Source of the DNA: Pseudomonadota bacterium
GTDB lineage: Bacteria > Myxococcota_A > UBA796 > SXON01
Direction of reading: 5' to 3'
DNA length: 10,954 bases
NCBI GenBank assembly: GCA_005776735.1
Contig: SXOM01000041.1
Coordinates: 1-10,954 of the forward strand
Shown here: piece after piece, positions 1-7,151 of the stretch
Position numbering within the stretch: the stretch's first letter is position 1
How the letters are laid out: each line of letters starts with the position of its first letter
Position numbers and translations under genes: made by a program
Notes under the pieces: generated by a model
What the model was told of the DNA's origin: nothing
Seen by the model: only the letters and a program-made list of their open reading frames with translations
The model's database searches: none

Positions 1-57
1 CGGCGTGTCGGGCGAAGGTCGCCCGGCGGCGCGGACCGGCCGGCGGGGCGGGCGCGC

Positions 58-99
58 TTCGGGACGGTCGCGGGCCGGGCCCCATGGGCCGGGCCCCAC
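58..99. repeat. Copy of dispersed 16-base core plus 14-bp tandem duplication
   Basis: The 16-mer TTCGGGACGGTCGCGG at 58-73 is identical to 7850-7865, and its reverse complement lies at 7784-7799, so this is one copy of a dispersed intergenic repeat. It is followed at once by a 14-bp unit, GGGCCGGGCCCCAT, present twice head to tail (72-85 and 86-99) with one mismatch and with palindromic GGGCCC inside each unit. The whole lies just upstream of the MoxR start and is strongly foldable. I see no convincing promoter or ribosome binding site in 1-133, and no gene that can be supported there. Confidence 0.7.
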
Positions 100-133
100 C
101 GGCTTCGGCTCGCGGGTTAGCCGGCGGCGCACC

Positions 134-940
134 ATGTCCACGTTCTCGGGCTCGTCCCGCTACATCGCCGACGAGGGCCTCCTGGCCGACGTCAACGCCG
201 CCATCGTCCTCGGTCGCCCGCTCGTGGTGAAAGGAGAGCACGGCACCGGCAAGACCGTCCTCGCGGCCGCGGTGGCCGAGGCGCTCGGGATGCCGCTGCT
301 CACCTGGTCGATCAAGAGCACCACCAAGGCGATCGAAGGGCTCTACAGCTACGACGTGGTGCAGCGCCTCAACGACAGCCGCTTCGGCGAAGGCGACGTG
401 CGCGACATCCGGCGGTACATCAAGTTCGGCATCCTCGGCCGTTCTTTCGTCGCGGCCGAGCGGCACGTCGTGCTCATCGACGAGGTCGACAAGGCGGATC
501 TCGAGTTCCCCAACGACCTCTTGCGCGAGCTCGACGAGATGGCGTTTCACATCCCCGAGCTCGACGAGACCGTGAGGGCCGCCAACCGGCCGGTGGTCAT
601 CATCACCTCCAACGCCGAGAAAGAGCTGCCCGACGCGTTCTTGCGCCGGTGCGTCTTCCACTACATCGCGTTCCCCGACCGTGAACGCATGCGCAAGATC
701 GTCGACGTCCACTTGCCCGATCTGTCCGAAAAGTTGGTGGAGGCGGCGTTCAGCCGGTTCTACGGGCTGCGCAAGCTGGAAGGACTGCGCAAGAAGCCGA
801 GCACCAGCGAACTCATCGACTGGCTCACGGTGCTCGTGCGCGCGGGCATCGCGCCGGAGGACGTGATGCAGCGGCTGCCGTTCCCGGGCATCCTGCTCAA
901 GCAGGAGGCCGACCTGGACGTGGCCAAGGTGCGCCGCTGA
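134..940 (+). CDS. MoxR-family AAA+ ATPase
   Basis: Predicted 268-residue cytoplasmic ATPase of the MoxR branch of AAA+ proteins. In known MoxR/VWA pairs these act as chaperones that drive metal-centre insertion or complex assembly, for example in carbon monoxide and methanol dehydrogenase systems. Visible motifs are Walker A GEHGTGKT (34-41), Walker B VVLIDEVDKAD (112-122), sensor-1 IITSN (156-160) and the arginine-finger segment FLRRC (169-173). The C-terminal helical lid ends in LPFPGILLKQEAD, typical of the small MoxR proteins paired with CoxE-like partners. The reading frame is open upstream to position 5, but those codons are Arg/Gly/Pro-rich and cover a repeat, so I chose the ATG at 134, which places the conserved fold near the N-terminus. 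No clear Shine-Dalgarno precedes it. The stop lies one base before the next gene's GTG start, which implies co-translation. The natural substrate is not shown by this window. Confidence 0.93.
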   Translation: MSTFSGSSRYIADEGLLADVNAAIVLGRPLVVKGEHGTGKTVLAAAVAEALGMPLLTWSIKSTTKAIEGLYSYDVVQRLNDSRFGEGDVRDIRRYIKFGILGRSFVAAERHVVLIDEVDKADLEFPNDLLRELDEMAFHIPELDETVRAANRPVVIITSNAEKELPDAFLRRCVFHYIAFPDRERMRKIVDVHLPDLSEKLVEAAFSRFYGLRKLEGLRKKPSTSELIDWLTVLVRAGIAPEDVMQRLPFPGILLKQEADLDVAKVRR

Positions 941-941
941 C

Positions 942-2090
942 GTGCTGCTGAACCTGCTGTACAACCTGCGCAACCAGGGCCTGAAGGTGGGGTCGGGGGA
1001 GTGGCTCGCGTTCCTCACGGGGCTCGAGCGGGGGCTCGCCGACTCGCTCGACGGGATGTACTGGCTGGCGCGGGCGGTGCTGGTGCACACCGAGGCGCAC
1101 TACGACAGCTTCGACGTGGCGTTCACCGCGACGTTCGAGGGCGTGGTCCTGCCGGAGAAGTTCAAGGACGAGCTCGCGGCGTGGCTGGCCGAGGCCAAGG
1201 CCGCGGGCGACGGGCCGCGGGTGCACCACGACTTCGAGAGCCTGGAGGCGATGCGCAAGGAGCTCGAGAAGCGGCTGCGCGAGCAGAAAGAGCGCCACGA
1301 CGGCGGCGGCCACTGGGTCGGCACCGGGGGCACCTCTCCGTTTGGGAACTCCGGGCGTGCGGACAACGGCATCCGCATCGGCGGCGAAGGTGGCGGGCGC
1401 GGCGCGGTGCAGGTCGCGGGGGAGCGGCGTTGGCAGGGCTACCGCACCGACCTGAAGCTCGACGTACGCGACTTCAAGGTGGCGCTCTCGATGTTGCGGC
1501 GCTTCGGGCGCGAAGGTCAGGAGAAGGTCGACCTCGACGGCACCATCGACAAGACCGCGAAGAACGCCGGTGAGATCGAGCTCGACATCCGGCGCGAGCG
1601 CATCAACCGCGTGCGCTTGTCGTTGATGATGGACACCGGCGGCAGCATGGAGCCCAACGCGCAGCTCGTCAGCCGGCTGTTCACCGCGGCCAAGGAGCTC
1701 AAGACCTTCAAGACCTTCGAGGCGTGGCACTTCCACAACTGCCCGTATCAATGGATGTACAAGGATTACCGCACCTTCGATCGGAAGCACACCGCCGAGG
1801 TGATCGAGTCGTTCACGCCGCAGCACCGGGTAGTGTGGGTCGGCGACGCGTCGATGGCGCCTTGGGAGCTGTTCCAGGGCGCGGGGTGGGGCGAGCCGGG
1901 GCCCACGGGCCTGCAGTGGCTCCAGCGTTTTGCGCAGCGGTGCCCGGCGAGCGTGTGGCTCAACCCCGACCCCGAGCGGTACTGGGACCACCCGACCGTG
2001 CGCGCGATCGGGGCCCTCATCCCCATGTTCCCGCTCACGGTCGACGGCCTGCGCCGCGCGATGCAGAAGCTGCGCACCACGAGCATCTGA
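942..2090 (+). CDS. VWA domain-containing CoxE-like protein
   Basis: Predicted 382-residue cytoplasmic von Willebrand A protein that should partner the MoxR ATPase encoded one base upstream. The N-terminal half (about 1-120) is helical, ending in a charged Glu/Lys/Arg segment. A Gly-rich linker spans about 121-160 and the VWA domain about 225-382. The MIDAS-type metal site reads MMDTGGSM, with D231 and S235 conserved but Gly at 233 where the usual DxSxS has Ser. A later GDASM segment (301-305) and the closing IPMFPLTVDGLRRAMQKL are typical of this family as I recall it. The start is GTG at 942; AAGGTG at 925-930 could be a distant ribosome site. The pairing with MoxR makes a role in metallo-enzyme or complex maturation likely, but no candidate target enzyme is present here. 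Confidence 0.9.
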   Translation: MLLNLLYNLRNQGLKVGSGEWLAFLTGLERGLADSLDGMYWLARAVLVHTEAHYDSFDVAFTATFEGVVLPEKFKDELAAWLAEAKAAGDGPRVHHDFESLEAMRKELEKRLREQKERHDGGGHWVGTGGTSPFGNSGRADNGIRIGGEGGGRGAVQVAGERRWQGYRTDLKLDVRDFKVALSMLRRFGREGQEKVDLDGTIDKTAKNAGEIELDIRRERINRVRLSLMMDTGGSMEPNAQLVSRLFTAAKELKTFKTFEAWHFHNCPYQWMYKDYRTFDRKHTAEVIESFTPQHRVVWVGDASMAPWELFQGAGWGEPGPTGLQWLQRFAQRCPASVWLNPDPERYWDHPTVRAIGALIPMFPLTVDGLRRAMQKLRTTSI

Positions 2091-2113
2091 GGCCTGGCGG
2101 CCGCCACGAACCG

Positions 2114-2140
2114 GTGACAAGCTGGGGCAGACTGTACCAT
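2114..2140 (+). promoter_or_regulatory. Possible sigma70-like promoter for the lamin-tail gene
   Basis: GTGACA (2114-2119, 5 of 6 matching TTGACA) and TACCAT (2135-2140, 4 of 6 matching TATAAT) stand 15 bases apart, shorter than the usual 17. They sit in the 96-bp gap after the VWA gene and suit transcription of the gene starting at 2187. Evidence is by eye only. Confidence 0.25.
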
Positions 2141-2145
2141 CCGGC

Positions 2146-2166
2146 CTCTCCGGGGTTACCGGGGAG
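2146..2166 (+). other. Hairpin in leader of the lamin-tail gene
   Basis: CTCTCCGG (2146-2153) pairs with CCGGGGAG (2159-2166) around a GGTTA loop: an 8-bp stem with one G-U pair. There is no U-run, so it is not a canonical terminator. It ends 20 bases before the ATG at 2187 and could be the remains of a terminator for the upstream pair or a leader structure. Confidence 0.4.
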
Positions 2167-2186
2167 CGCCCAGCCCGGGAAGCCCG

Positions 2187-3962
2187 ATGCTCGTCCTGCT
2201 CGTCTCCGCTACCGCCGGTGTGCTCGTCAACGAGGTCATGTACGACCCCGACTCCACCGACGATGGCAACGAGTGGATCGAGCTGTGCAACAACGGGGCC
2301 GAGAGCGTGGACCTCACGGGGTGGACGATCGAGTCGGGCGGCTCGGGCTTCGAGGTCTGCTACGAGCTGGGCGCGGGCTCCATCGCGCCCGGCGAGTACG
2401 TGATCGTCGGCGCGGGCGGCACGGTGTGGGCGGGCGCGTTCGACCCCAACCTGCAGAACGGGAGCGGCGACGCCGACGGGGTCCGCCTGCTCGACGCCGG
2501 GGGCAACGTCGTGGACACCGTGCTCTACGGCGGCACCGGGGGCGTGCTCGTCGACGACGCGGGGAACGCCGGGCGCGGCGGGCCGAGCACGAGCGCCGGC
2601 AACAGCCTCGCGCGGTGGGACGGCGCCGGCGACTGCTTCGACAGCGACGACGCGAGCGTCGACTTCGTCGAGTCCGAGAACCCGAGCCCCGGCGGAGTCA
2701 ACCCCGACCCCGGCGGCGACACGGGCGACACCGGCGACACCGGCGGGGCCGATGCCGACTGCACCGCGGTGGCCGACATCCGTCTCAACGAGCTCTTGTC
2801 CAACCCCGAGGGCGACGACGCCGACGCCGAGTGGGTGGAGCTGTTCAACCGCGGGGGCGCGGCGGTGGACGTGTCGGGGTGGGTGGTGCGCGCGGCGACG
2901 AAGTCCACCGGCGGGTCCAGCGTCACGCTCGAGGCCGGCACCAGCGTGGAGGCCGGCGGCTTCCTGGTCGTCGGCGCCGGCGGCGTCGGCAGCTTCTCGA
3001 GCATCGGGAACGGGACCGCAGGGGACGGCGTGTACCTCGAGTGCGGCGGCGCGATCGTCGACAGCGTGGTGTACGGCGACGACAACACCGACGCGCTCCC
3101 CGACGACTGGGGCACCGCGGCGACGTCGCTCGCCAGCATCCCGGCCGACGGGGTGAGCCTCGCGCGGCGCCAGGACGGCGTGGACACCGATCAGAGCGGC
3201 GACGACTGGACGTCGGCGTCGGTCAACACGCCGGGTGCCGCCAACCAGACGCCGCAATGCGACCCGGCGGGGGCCGAGGGGCTGCGCATCAACGAGGTGC
3301 TGTACGACGCGGCGGACGACGACACGACCCAGGAGTGGGTGGAGCTGTACAACGCGGGCGACGCCCCGATCCTGCTCGAAGGCTACGTGCTCGAAGCGGC
3401 GAAGTCGAGCTGGAAGGCCAACGCCACCCTGCCGGCCGGCGCTACGCTCGCTCCCGGCGCGTTCTACCTGATCGGGGGCGGCGATGTCGAAGGCGCCGAC
3501 TACACGGCCACGGGCCTGGACCTGGGCCAGGGCACCGGTGCCGACGGGGTGCGGGTCTACTCGTGCGACGGCGCCTTGCTCGACACCGTGCTGTACGGCG
3601 ACGAGAACACCGACGGCCTCGAGGGGGACGGCGGGGCGACCGACGTGGTCGGCGGCGTCGGCGCCGGCGAGTCGATCGGGCGTTGGCCCGACGGCGAGGA
3701 CACCGATCGTCACACGGACCTTGTGCCCTACGACACGCCCACGCCGGGGGCGCCGAACACCGACCCCGGCGCGGTGGACACCGGCGACGACAGCGGCGAC
3801 ACCGGCGGCGACACGGGCATTCCCGAAGGGCCCATCTGCGGTCCCGACCCCGAGCGCCCCGACGCGGGCAGTTGTGCTGCGCTGCCGCTGCCGCTGGGTG
3901 GCCTCGAGTTGGTCGCCGCGGCCGTGGTCGCGATGCGTCGGCGGCGGCCCACGCGCGCCTGA
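2187..3962 (+). CDS. Exported protein with three lamin-tail domains
   Basis: Predicted 591-residue secreted or surface-anchored protein. After a short hydrophobic N-terminus (MLVLLVSATAG), three lamin-tail (LTD, Ig-like) domains follow at about 12-165, 197-353 and 366-524. Each opens with a variant of (I/L)xxNE(V/L)xxxP/A, then EW(I/V)EL(C/F/Y)N, then G(W/Y) and a late V(L/V)YG, and closes with a Pro-Gly segment. Linkers at about 172-191 and 525-546 carry Gly-Asp-Thr repeats. The tail has Cys563, then a hydrophobic stretch, then RRRR near the end, resembling a degenerate MYXO-CTERM-type sorting signal. The signal peptide is unusually short and lacks a basic residue, but an in-frame stop at 2115-2117 rules out a much longer start. 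A GGGAAG ribosome site (2177-2182) lies a few bases upstream. Bacterial LTD proteins often accompany nucleases or surface proteins; no enzymatic domain is visible, so a structural or adhesive role is inferred. Confidence 0.88.
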   Translation: MLVLLVSATAGVLVNEVMYDPDSTDDGNEWIELCNNGAESVDLTGWTIESGGSGFEVCYELGAGSIAPGEYVIVGAGGTVWAGAFDPNLQNGSGDADGVRLLDAGGNVVDTVLYGGTGGVLVDDAGNAGRGGPSTSAGNSLARWDGAGDCFDSDDASVDFVESENPSPGGVNPDPGGDTGDTGDTGGADADCTAVADIRLNELLSNPEGDDADAEWVELFNRGGAAVDVSGWVVRAATKSTGGSSVTLEAGTSVEAGGFLVVGAGGVGSFSSIGNGTAGDGVYLECGGAIVDSVVYGDDNTDALPDDWGTAATSLASIPADGVSLARRQDGVDTDQSGDDWTSASVNTPGAANQTPQCDPAGAEGLRINEVLYDAADDDTTQEWVELYNAGDAPILLEGYVLEAAKSSWKANATLPAGATLAPGAFYLIGGGDVEGADYTATGLDLGQGTGADGVRVYSCDGALLDTVLYGDENTDGLEGDGGATDVVGGVGAGESIGRWPDGEDTDRHTDLVPYDTPTPGAPNTDPGAVDTGDDSGDTGGDTGIPEGPICGPDPERPDAGSCAALPLPLGGLELVAAAVVAMRRRRPTRA

Positions 3963-3976
3963 GGGCGGTGCCGCCC
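3963..3976 (+). other. Short GC hairpin directly after a stop codon
   Basis: GGGCGG (3963-3968) and CCGCCC (3971-3976) form a short stem starting on the base after the TGA of the lamin-tail gene. There is no T-run, so it is at best a weak 3'-end or transcript-stabilising structure. Confidence 0.35.
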
Positions 3977-3990
3977 GGTGCGGGAGGCTC

Positions 3991-4159
3991 CGCCTCGCCG
4001 GTTCCTCGCCGTCGCCAGGCCCACCGATACCCGCTCGCGAGCCGCCTCCTGCGCCTCGCCGGTTCCTCGCCGTCGCCACGCCCACCGATACCCGCTCGCG
4101 AGCCGCCTCCTGCGCCTCGCCGGTTCTTCGCCGTCGCCAGGCCCACCCATACCCGCTCG
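3991..4159. repeat. 61-bp tandem repeat, about 2.8 copies
   Basis: Copies start at 3991, 4052 and 4113 with an exact 61-bp period. Copy 2 differs from copy 1 at one base (CAGGCC to CACGCC). Copy 3 differs at two bases and then diverges after 47 bases, at 4159. Each full copy begins CGCCTCGCCGGTTC and contains the 10-bp palindrome GCTCGCGAGC (4033-4042 and 4094-4103), which is broken in copy 3. A 61-bp period would shift frame at each copy, so the array is unlikely to be coding. The high identity of copies 1 and 2 suggests recent duplication. Confidence 0.95.
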
Positions 4160-4347
4160 GAGTTCGACGCTGCCACGCTCACCGACTGAGCCGGTGCAGC
4201 CAGACCTTCGCGGTTCGGCGTCCCCGTTGTGCCAAACGCCGCCCCCCGGTGGTCGGTTCGGTGACGCGGCGGGTGGTGTGCCAGCACCCCAACGCGCTTC
4301 GCGCGCCGGGGGCCCGCCGGCCCACCTGCCCCTTCCACCCTCAGTGA

Positions 4348-4384
4348 GGCGGCCCGCCCTCGGACCGATGGCGGGCGGGCCGCC
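4348..4384. repeat. Perfect 12-bp inverted repeat (hairpin)
   Basis: GGCGGCCCGCCC (4348-4359) and GGGCGGGCCGCC (4373-4384) are perfect reverse complements around a 13-base loop. This is a very stable stem without a T-tract on either side. It could be a REP-like element or a rho-assisted transcription end between the surface-protein genes. Confidence 0.8.
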
Positions 4385-4416
4385 AGCGGGCGTGGGTGCC
4401 CGAAGTGCGAGCGGAG

Positions 4417-4446
4417 CGCCGGTTCGCCGCTTGCGGCGAATCGGCG
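4417..4446. repeat. 14-bp near-perfect inverted repeat (hairpin)
   Basis: CGCCGGTTCGCCGC (4417-4430) pairs with GCGGCGAATCGGCG (4433-4446), with 13 Watson-Crick pairs and one G-T pair. The two central bases mean the top of the stem must open to form a loop. It lies 32 bp from the preceding 12-bp hairpin, so the two form a paired structure like the BIME arrangement of REP elements. Confidence 0.75.
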
Positions 4447-4648
4447 GGGGAGCGAGCGCCAATTTCACCCGGCCCGGCAGGACCCGGGGGTGACCTCGTT
4501 CTGCCCCACGTCAGACGTTTGTCCCGCGCGCAGGACGCCGACCCGCGCCCCGGGTCGCCGCGTCTTGCCCGGCTCCGCCGCCGCGCCGCGTGCGCGCCGC
4601 CCGCCTCGCCAAGGATGCGGATTCGCCTCCGGTCGGCCATACTGGCCC

Positions 4649-5611
4649 ATGCTGCGTCACGCTGTGCTCCTCGCCCTCTACGCCTGCGCCACCGTCCCGG
4701 ACACCGGCGACTCCGACGACACCTCCGGTGGCATCGACACCTCCGATCCCGACGGCGACCCGATGACCGTTCCGCTCGGCGGCACCTGCCCGCTCGACAC
4801 GCGGTGGGGCGCGTTCAAGGTCGAAGCGAACACCGACTACTCCGCGATCGACGGGGCCATCGCCGACGGCGTGGTGCCGGTGACCATCCTGGAGGAGGCG
4901 CTGAGCGAAGGCGACTGCCGCCTGATGAAGCGGAACAACCCGTTCTGCGACCCCTCGTGCGGCCCCGGCACCACCTGCGACTTCGATGGCACCTGCATCC
5001 CGTACCCGGCCAACCAGGACGTCGGCACCGTCAGCATCACCGGCTTGCGAGACGCGGTGGTGATGGAGCCGGTCGAGCCGAGCTACAAGTACTTCTACAC
5101 CGAGCTCCACAACCCGGCGTTCGAGGCTGGTAAGCTCATCCAGATGAAGTCGACGGGGGGCGCGTACGCGGCGGTCACCCTCCACGGTGTCGGCGTCGCG
5201 GTGCTGGCCCCGCCCTCGGTGGACTGGCTGGTGACGGCCGGCGAAGCGTTGCAGTTGACGTGGGACGCGCCGACCACCGAGGTGCGCAGCGAGGTCTTCG
5301 CGTCGGTGAACGTCGACCAGCACGGCATCACCCCGCTCACCCTGGAGTGTGTCTTCGCCGACGACGGCGCCGCCGAGGTGCCGGCGAGCGTCATGGACGC
5401 GCTCTTGTCCGCGGGGGTCACCGGCTACCCCAGCGGCAAGCTCCAGCGCCGCACGGTCGATCGTGCCGACGTCGGCGCCGGCTGCGTCGACTTCATGGTC
5501 GACTACACGCTGAAGGCCAAGGTCAGCGTGGCCGGCCACACGCCGTGCACCGGCCCCGGGGACTGCCCCGAGGGCATGGAGTGCAACCTCGCCATCCAGA
5601 CCTGCGAGTAG
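4649..5611 (+). CDS. Cys-rich predicted lipoprotein, function unknown
   Basis: Predicted 320-residue lipoprotein. The start is the ATG at 4649, because it gives a signal peptide MLRHAVLLALYAC with a lipobox ending at Cys12. The frame stays open upstream, but only in Arg/Pro-rich non-signal sequence. After the Cys comes an Asp/Ser/Thr/Gly-rich tether (about 14-40). A Cys cluster follows at about 90-116 (CDPSCGPGTTCDFDGTC), then a predicted beta-rich region, and a final Cys knot-like tail CTGPGDCPEGMECNLAIQTC (300-319). Such C-x5-C-x5-C-x6-C tails are common in myxobacterial exported proteins as I recall, and would be disulfide-bonded outside the cytoplasm. I recognise no enzymatic motif. The downstream lipoprotein gene starts four bases after the stop, so the two are probably one transcript. 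No clear ribosome binding site precedes the ATG. Confidence 0.82.
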   Translation: MLRHAVLLALYACATVPDTGDSDDTSGGIDTSDPDGDPMTVPLGGTCPLDTRWGAFKVEANTDYSAIDGAIADGVVPVTILEEALSEGDCRLMKRNNPFCDPSCGPGTTCDFDGTCIPYPANQDVGTVSITGLRDAVVMEPVEPSYKYFYTELHNPAFEAGKLIQMKSTGGAYAAVTLHGVGVAVLAPPSVDWLVTAGEALQLTWDAPTTEVRSEVFASVNVDQHGITPLTLECVFADDGAAEVPASVMDALLSAGVTGYPSGKLQRRTVDRADVGAGCVDFMVDYTLKAKVSVAGHTPCTGPGDCPEGMECNLAIQTCE

Positions 5612-5615
5612 CCCG

Positions 5616-7124
5616 ATGAACACGCTCGTCTGGACGCTCCTGTTGCCCGGGTGCGACCCGGCCACCCCCGACGTCGGCGACTCCGGCAAGCCCGGCCGCG
5701 ACAGCGGCGTCGACACCGCCGACACCGCGGACACCGCGGACACCGACCCTTCGGCGCAGCGTTGCAGCGAAGCACCCGCGCTCCCGCTGGAGCGTCCCGA
5801 GCAGATCCAGGGCTTCACCAGCGCCGAAGACTTCACGTTCAACGGCGCTGGACAGCACGTCAGCATCGACGAGAACGGCAACCTCGTCGGCATCACCTAC
5901 GAGGGCACCAAGTCGGTGCTCCTGCCCGGCGCCGGCTACGGCGCGGGCACCCACATGCTCGCCGATGGGCAGATCGTCTTCGCCGATGTGACCAACAACG
6001 CACTCGTCAAGGTCGACCCGGCCAGTTTTTCGAGCGTCGTGCTCACCTCCGGCCTCAACTACCCCAACGGCCTCGACGTGGGGATCGACGGGGCGGTGTA
6101 CGTGGCCGAGACCGGCGTCGGCTCGTTGCGCCGGGTCGACGCCGTGACCGGCGAGTCCGAGGTCATCGCCCGCGGCCTGTCCGGCGCCAACGGCGTGAGC
6201 TTCGGCCCCGGCTTCACCTCGATCTACGTGGGCAGCTTCGGGGGGGGCGTGGTCTGGCGGCTCGACCAGGAGGCCGAGGGCTGGTCCGAGCCGGTCGTGC
6301 ACGGCCTCGTGCCGGGCGCGGCCGAGCCCCCGCCGCCGCCCTGCTCGGAGGACCCGCTCGGCAGCGTGTGCTCGCCGGCAGGCGGGTACGGCGTCGGGGA
6401 ATGCGGAGTCCTCGACGACGGCACCACCGACTGCGTCCTCCTCAACGACACCGCCGCGTGCGAGGGCAAAGCCGAGGGCGATCCCTGCGCCACCACCGCG
6501 TTCGGCCACGCCATCGACTCGGTGTGCGCCACGTCGGTGACCACCCACGAGCTGTTGTGTCCGGCCGCCCCGACCGAGTACGTCGCGCCGTGTGTCGACG
6601 CGCGACCGGGCAAGGCGTGCTCGGTCGGCGACCTGGCCGGGAGCTGCTCCACCAACTTCCAGTCGGCGCCCATCTGCGCGGTGACGACCTACCTCGACTC
6701 GATGACCGCGGCGTGCGAGGGCCTCGCCGCCGGCGACGTGTGCGTCTCCGAAGACTACGTCTACGGTTGGGTCGGCGTGTGCGGCGACGGCAGCGCGTGG
6801 GGGGCCGGCGCGCTGGCCTGCGTCCCCGGCAGCTACACCGGTGGCGAAGCGGGCGGCCTGGACGGGCTCAACGTCGACGAGTGTGGCAACGTCTACGCGA
6901 CCTCGTACGTCGTCGGGAAGGTGTGGCGTTGGACCGCCGAGCGGGCCGAGCCCGAGCTCGTGTCCGACGTGCGCGCGAGCTGGATCCCGAACATGCACTG
7001 GGGCAACGGCATCGGCGGCTGGGCCGAGGACGTGCTGTACGTCGCCAACCGCGATCAGTCCTCGGTCTTCGCGCTCGAGGTGGGCGTGTACGGGCACGGC
7101 GAGGCCTTCGACCCGACGCCGTGA
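5616..7124 (+). CDS. Lipoprotein beta-propeller with inserted 4-Cys repeats
   Basis: Predicted 502-residue lipoprotein. The signal peptide MNTLVWTLLLPGC gives a lipobox Cys13, followed by an Asp/Thr/Gly tether containing DTADTADTADT (33-43). Residues about 68-232 look like SMP-30/NHL-type beta-propeller blades, for example FADVTNNALVKVD, LNYPNGLDVGIDGAVYVAE, LRRVDAVTGE and ANGVSFGPG. The propeller seems to resume at about 412-490 (GLNVDECGNVYATSYVVGKVWRW, shown here only as a region, and EDVLYVANRD). Between the halves, residues 243-402 hold four consecutive Cys-rich repeats, each C-x5-G-x2-C-x(8-12)-C-x(9-12)-C. The start lies four bases after the previous gene's stop, implying coupling. Propellers of this kind bind sugars, lactones or proteins; no catalytic metal ligands were identified with confidence, so no substrate is claimed. 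The protein should be outside the cytoplasm and disulfide-rich. Confidence 0.83.
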   Translation: MNTLVWTLLLPGCDPATPDVGDSGKPGRDSGVDTADTADTADTDPSAQRCSEAPALPLERPEQIQGFTSAEDFTFNGAGQHVSIDENGNLVGITYEGTKSVLLPGAGYGAGTHMLADGQIVFADVTNNALVKVDPASFSSVVLTSGLNYPNGLDVGIDGAVYVAETGVGSLRRVDAVTGESEVIARGLSGANGVSFGPGFTSIYVGSFGGGVVWRLDQEAEGWSEPVVHGLVPGAAEPPPPPCSEDPLGSVCSPAGGYGVGECGVLDDGTTDCVLLNDTAACEGKAEGDPCATTAFGHAIDSVCATSVTTHELLCPAAPTEYVAPCVDARPGKACSVGDLAGSCSTNFQSAPICAVTTYLDSMTAACEGLAAGDVCVSEDYVYGWVGVCGDGSAWGAGALACVPGSYTGGEAGGLDGLNVDECGNVYATSYVVGKVWRWTAERAEPELVSDVRASWIPNMHWGNGIGGWAEDVLYVANRDQSSVFALEVGVYGHGEAFDPTP

Positions 7125-7151
7125 GCGCGCCGGTGGAGTAAGGGGGCGCGC

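Larger units (their letters stand above)
3963..4648. other. Long intergenic region without a supported gene
   Basis: About 690 bp between two exported-protein genes. Reading frames here are open only because the GC content is high. They are Arg/Pro/Gly-rich, cross a repeat whose 61-bp period is not a multiple of three, and have no recognisable domain. The region holds the 61-bp tandem repeat (3991-4159), a small CGCGC-TTC-GCGCG hairpin (4293-4305) and two strong hairpins (4348-4384 and 4417-4446). In 4447-4648 I see no structured element or confident promoter. Confidence 0.65.

Noticed and set aside
897..4085. Very long minus-strand open frame (over 1,000 codons)
   Set aside because: It lies antisense to the VWA and lamin-tail genes and crosses the 61-bp repeat. 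Its translation is Arg/Val/Gly/Ala-rich with no domain. Such open antisense frames are expected in very GC-rich DNA where stop codons are rare.
1724..4189. Long plus-strand open frame spanning two genes in another frame
   Set aside because: Shadow of the VWA and lamin-tail genes, Arg-rich, crossing their stop and start sites; the true frames carry clear domains.
4215..4240. Minus-strand TTGGCAC as a sigma54 promoter
   Set aside because: The -24-like half is present, but the -12 GC element is not at the required spacing and no gene follows on that strand.
3978..4493. Small open frame in the long intergenic region
   Set aside because: Built from the 61-bp repeat read in successive frames, with no start signal or domain.
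4638..4643. CATACT as a -10 box for a leaderless lipoprotein transcript
   Set aside because: Spacing to the ATG at 4649 would fit a leaderless message, but no acceptable -35 sequence lies upstream, and one hexamer is not enough.
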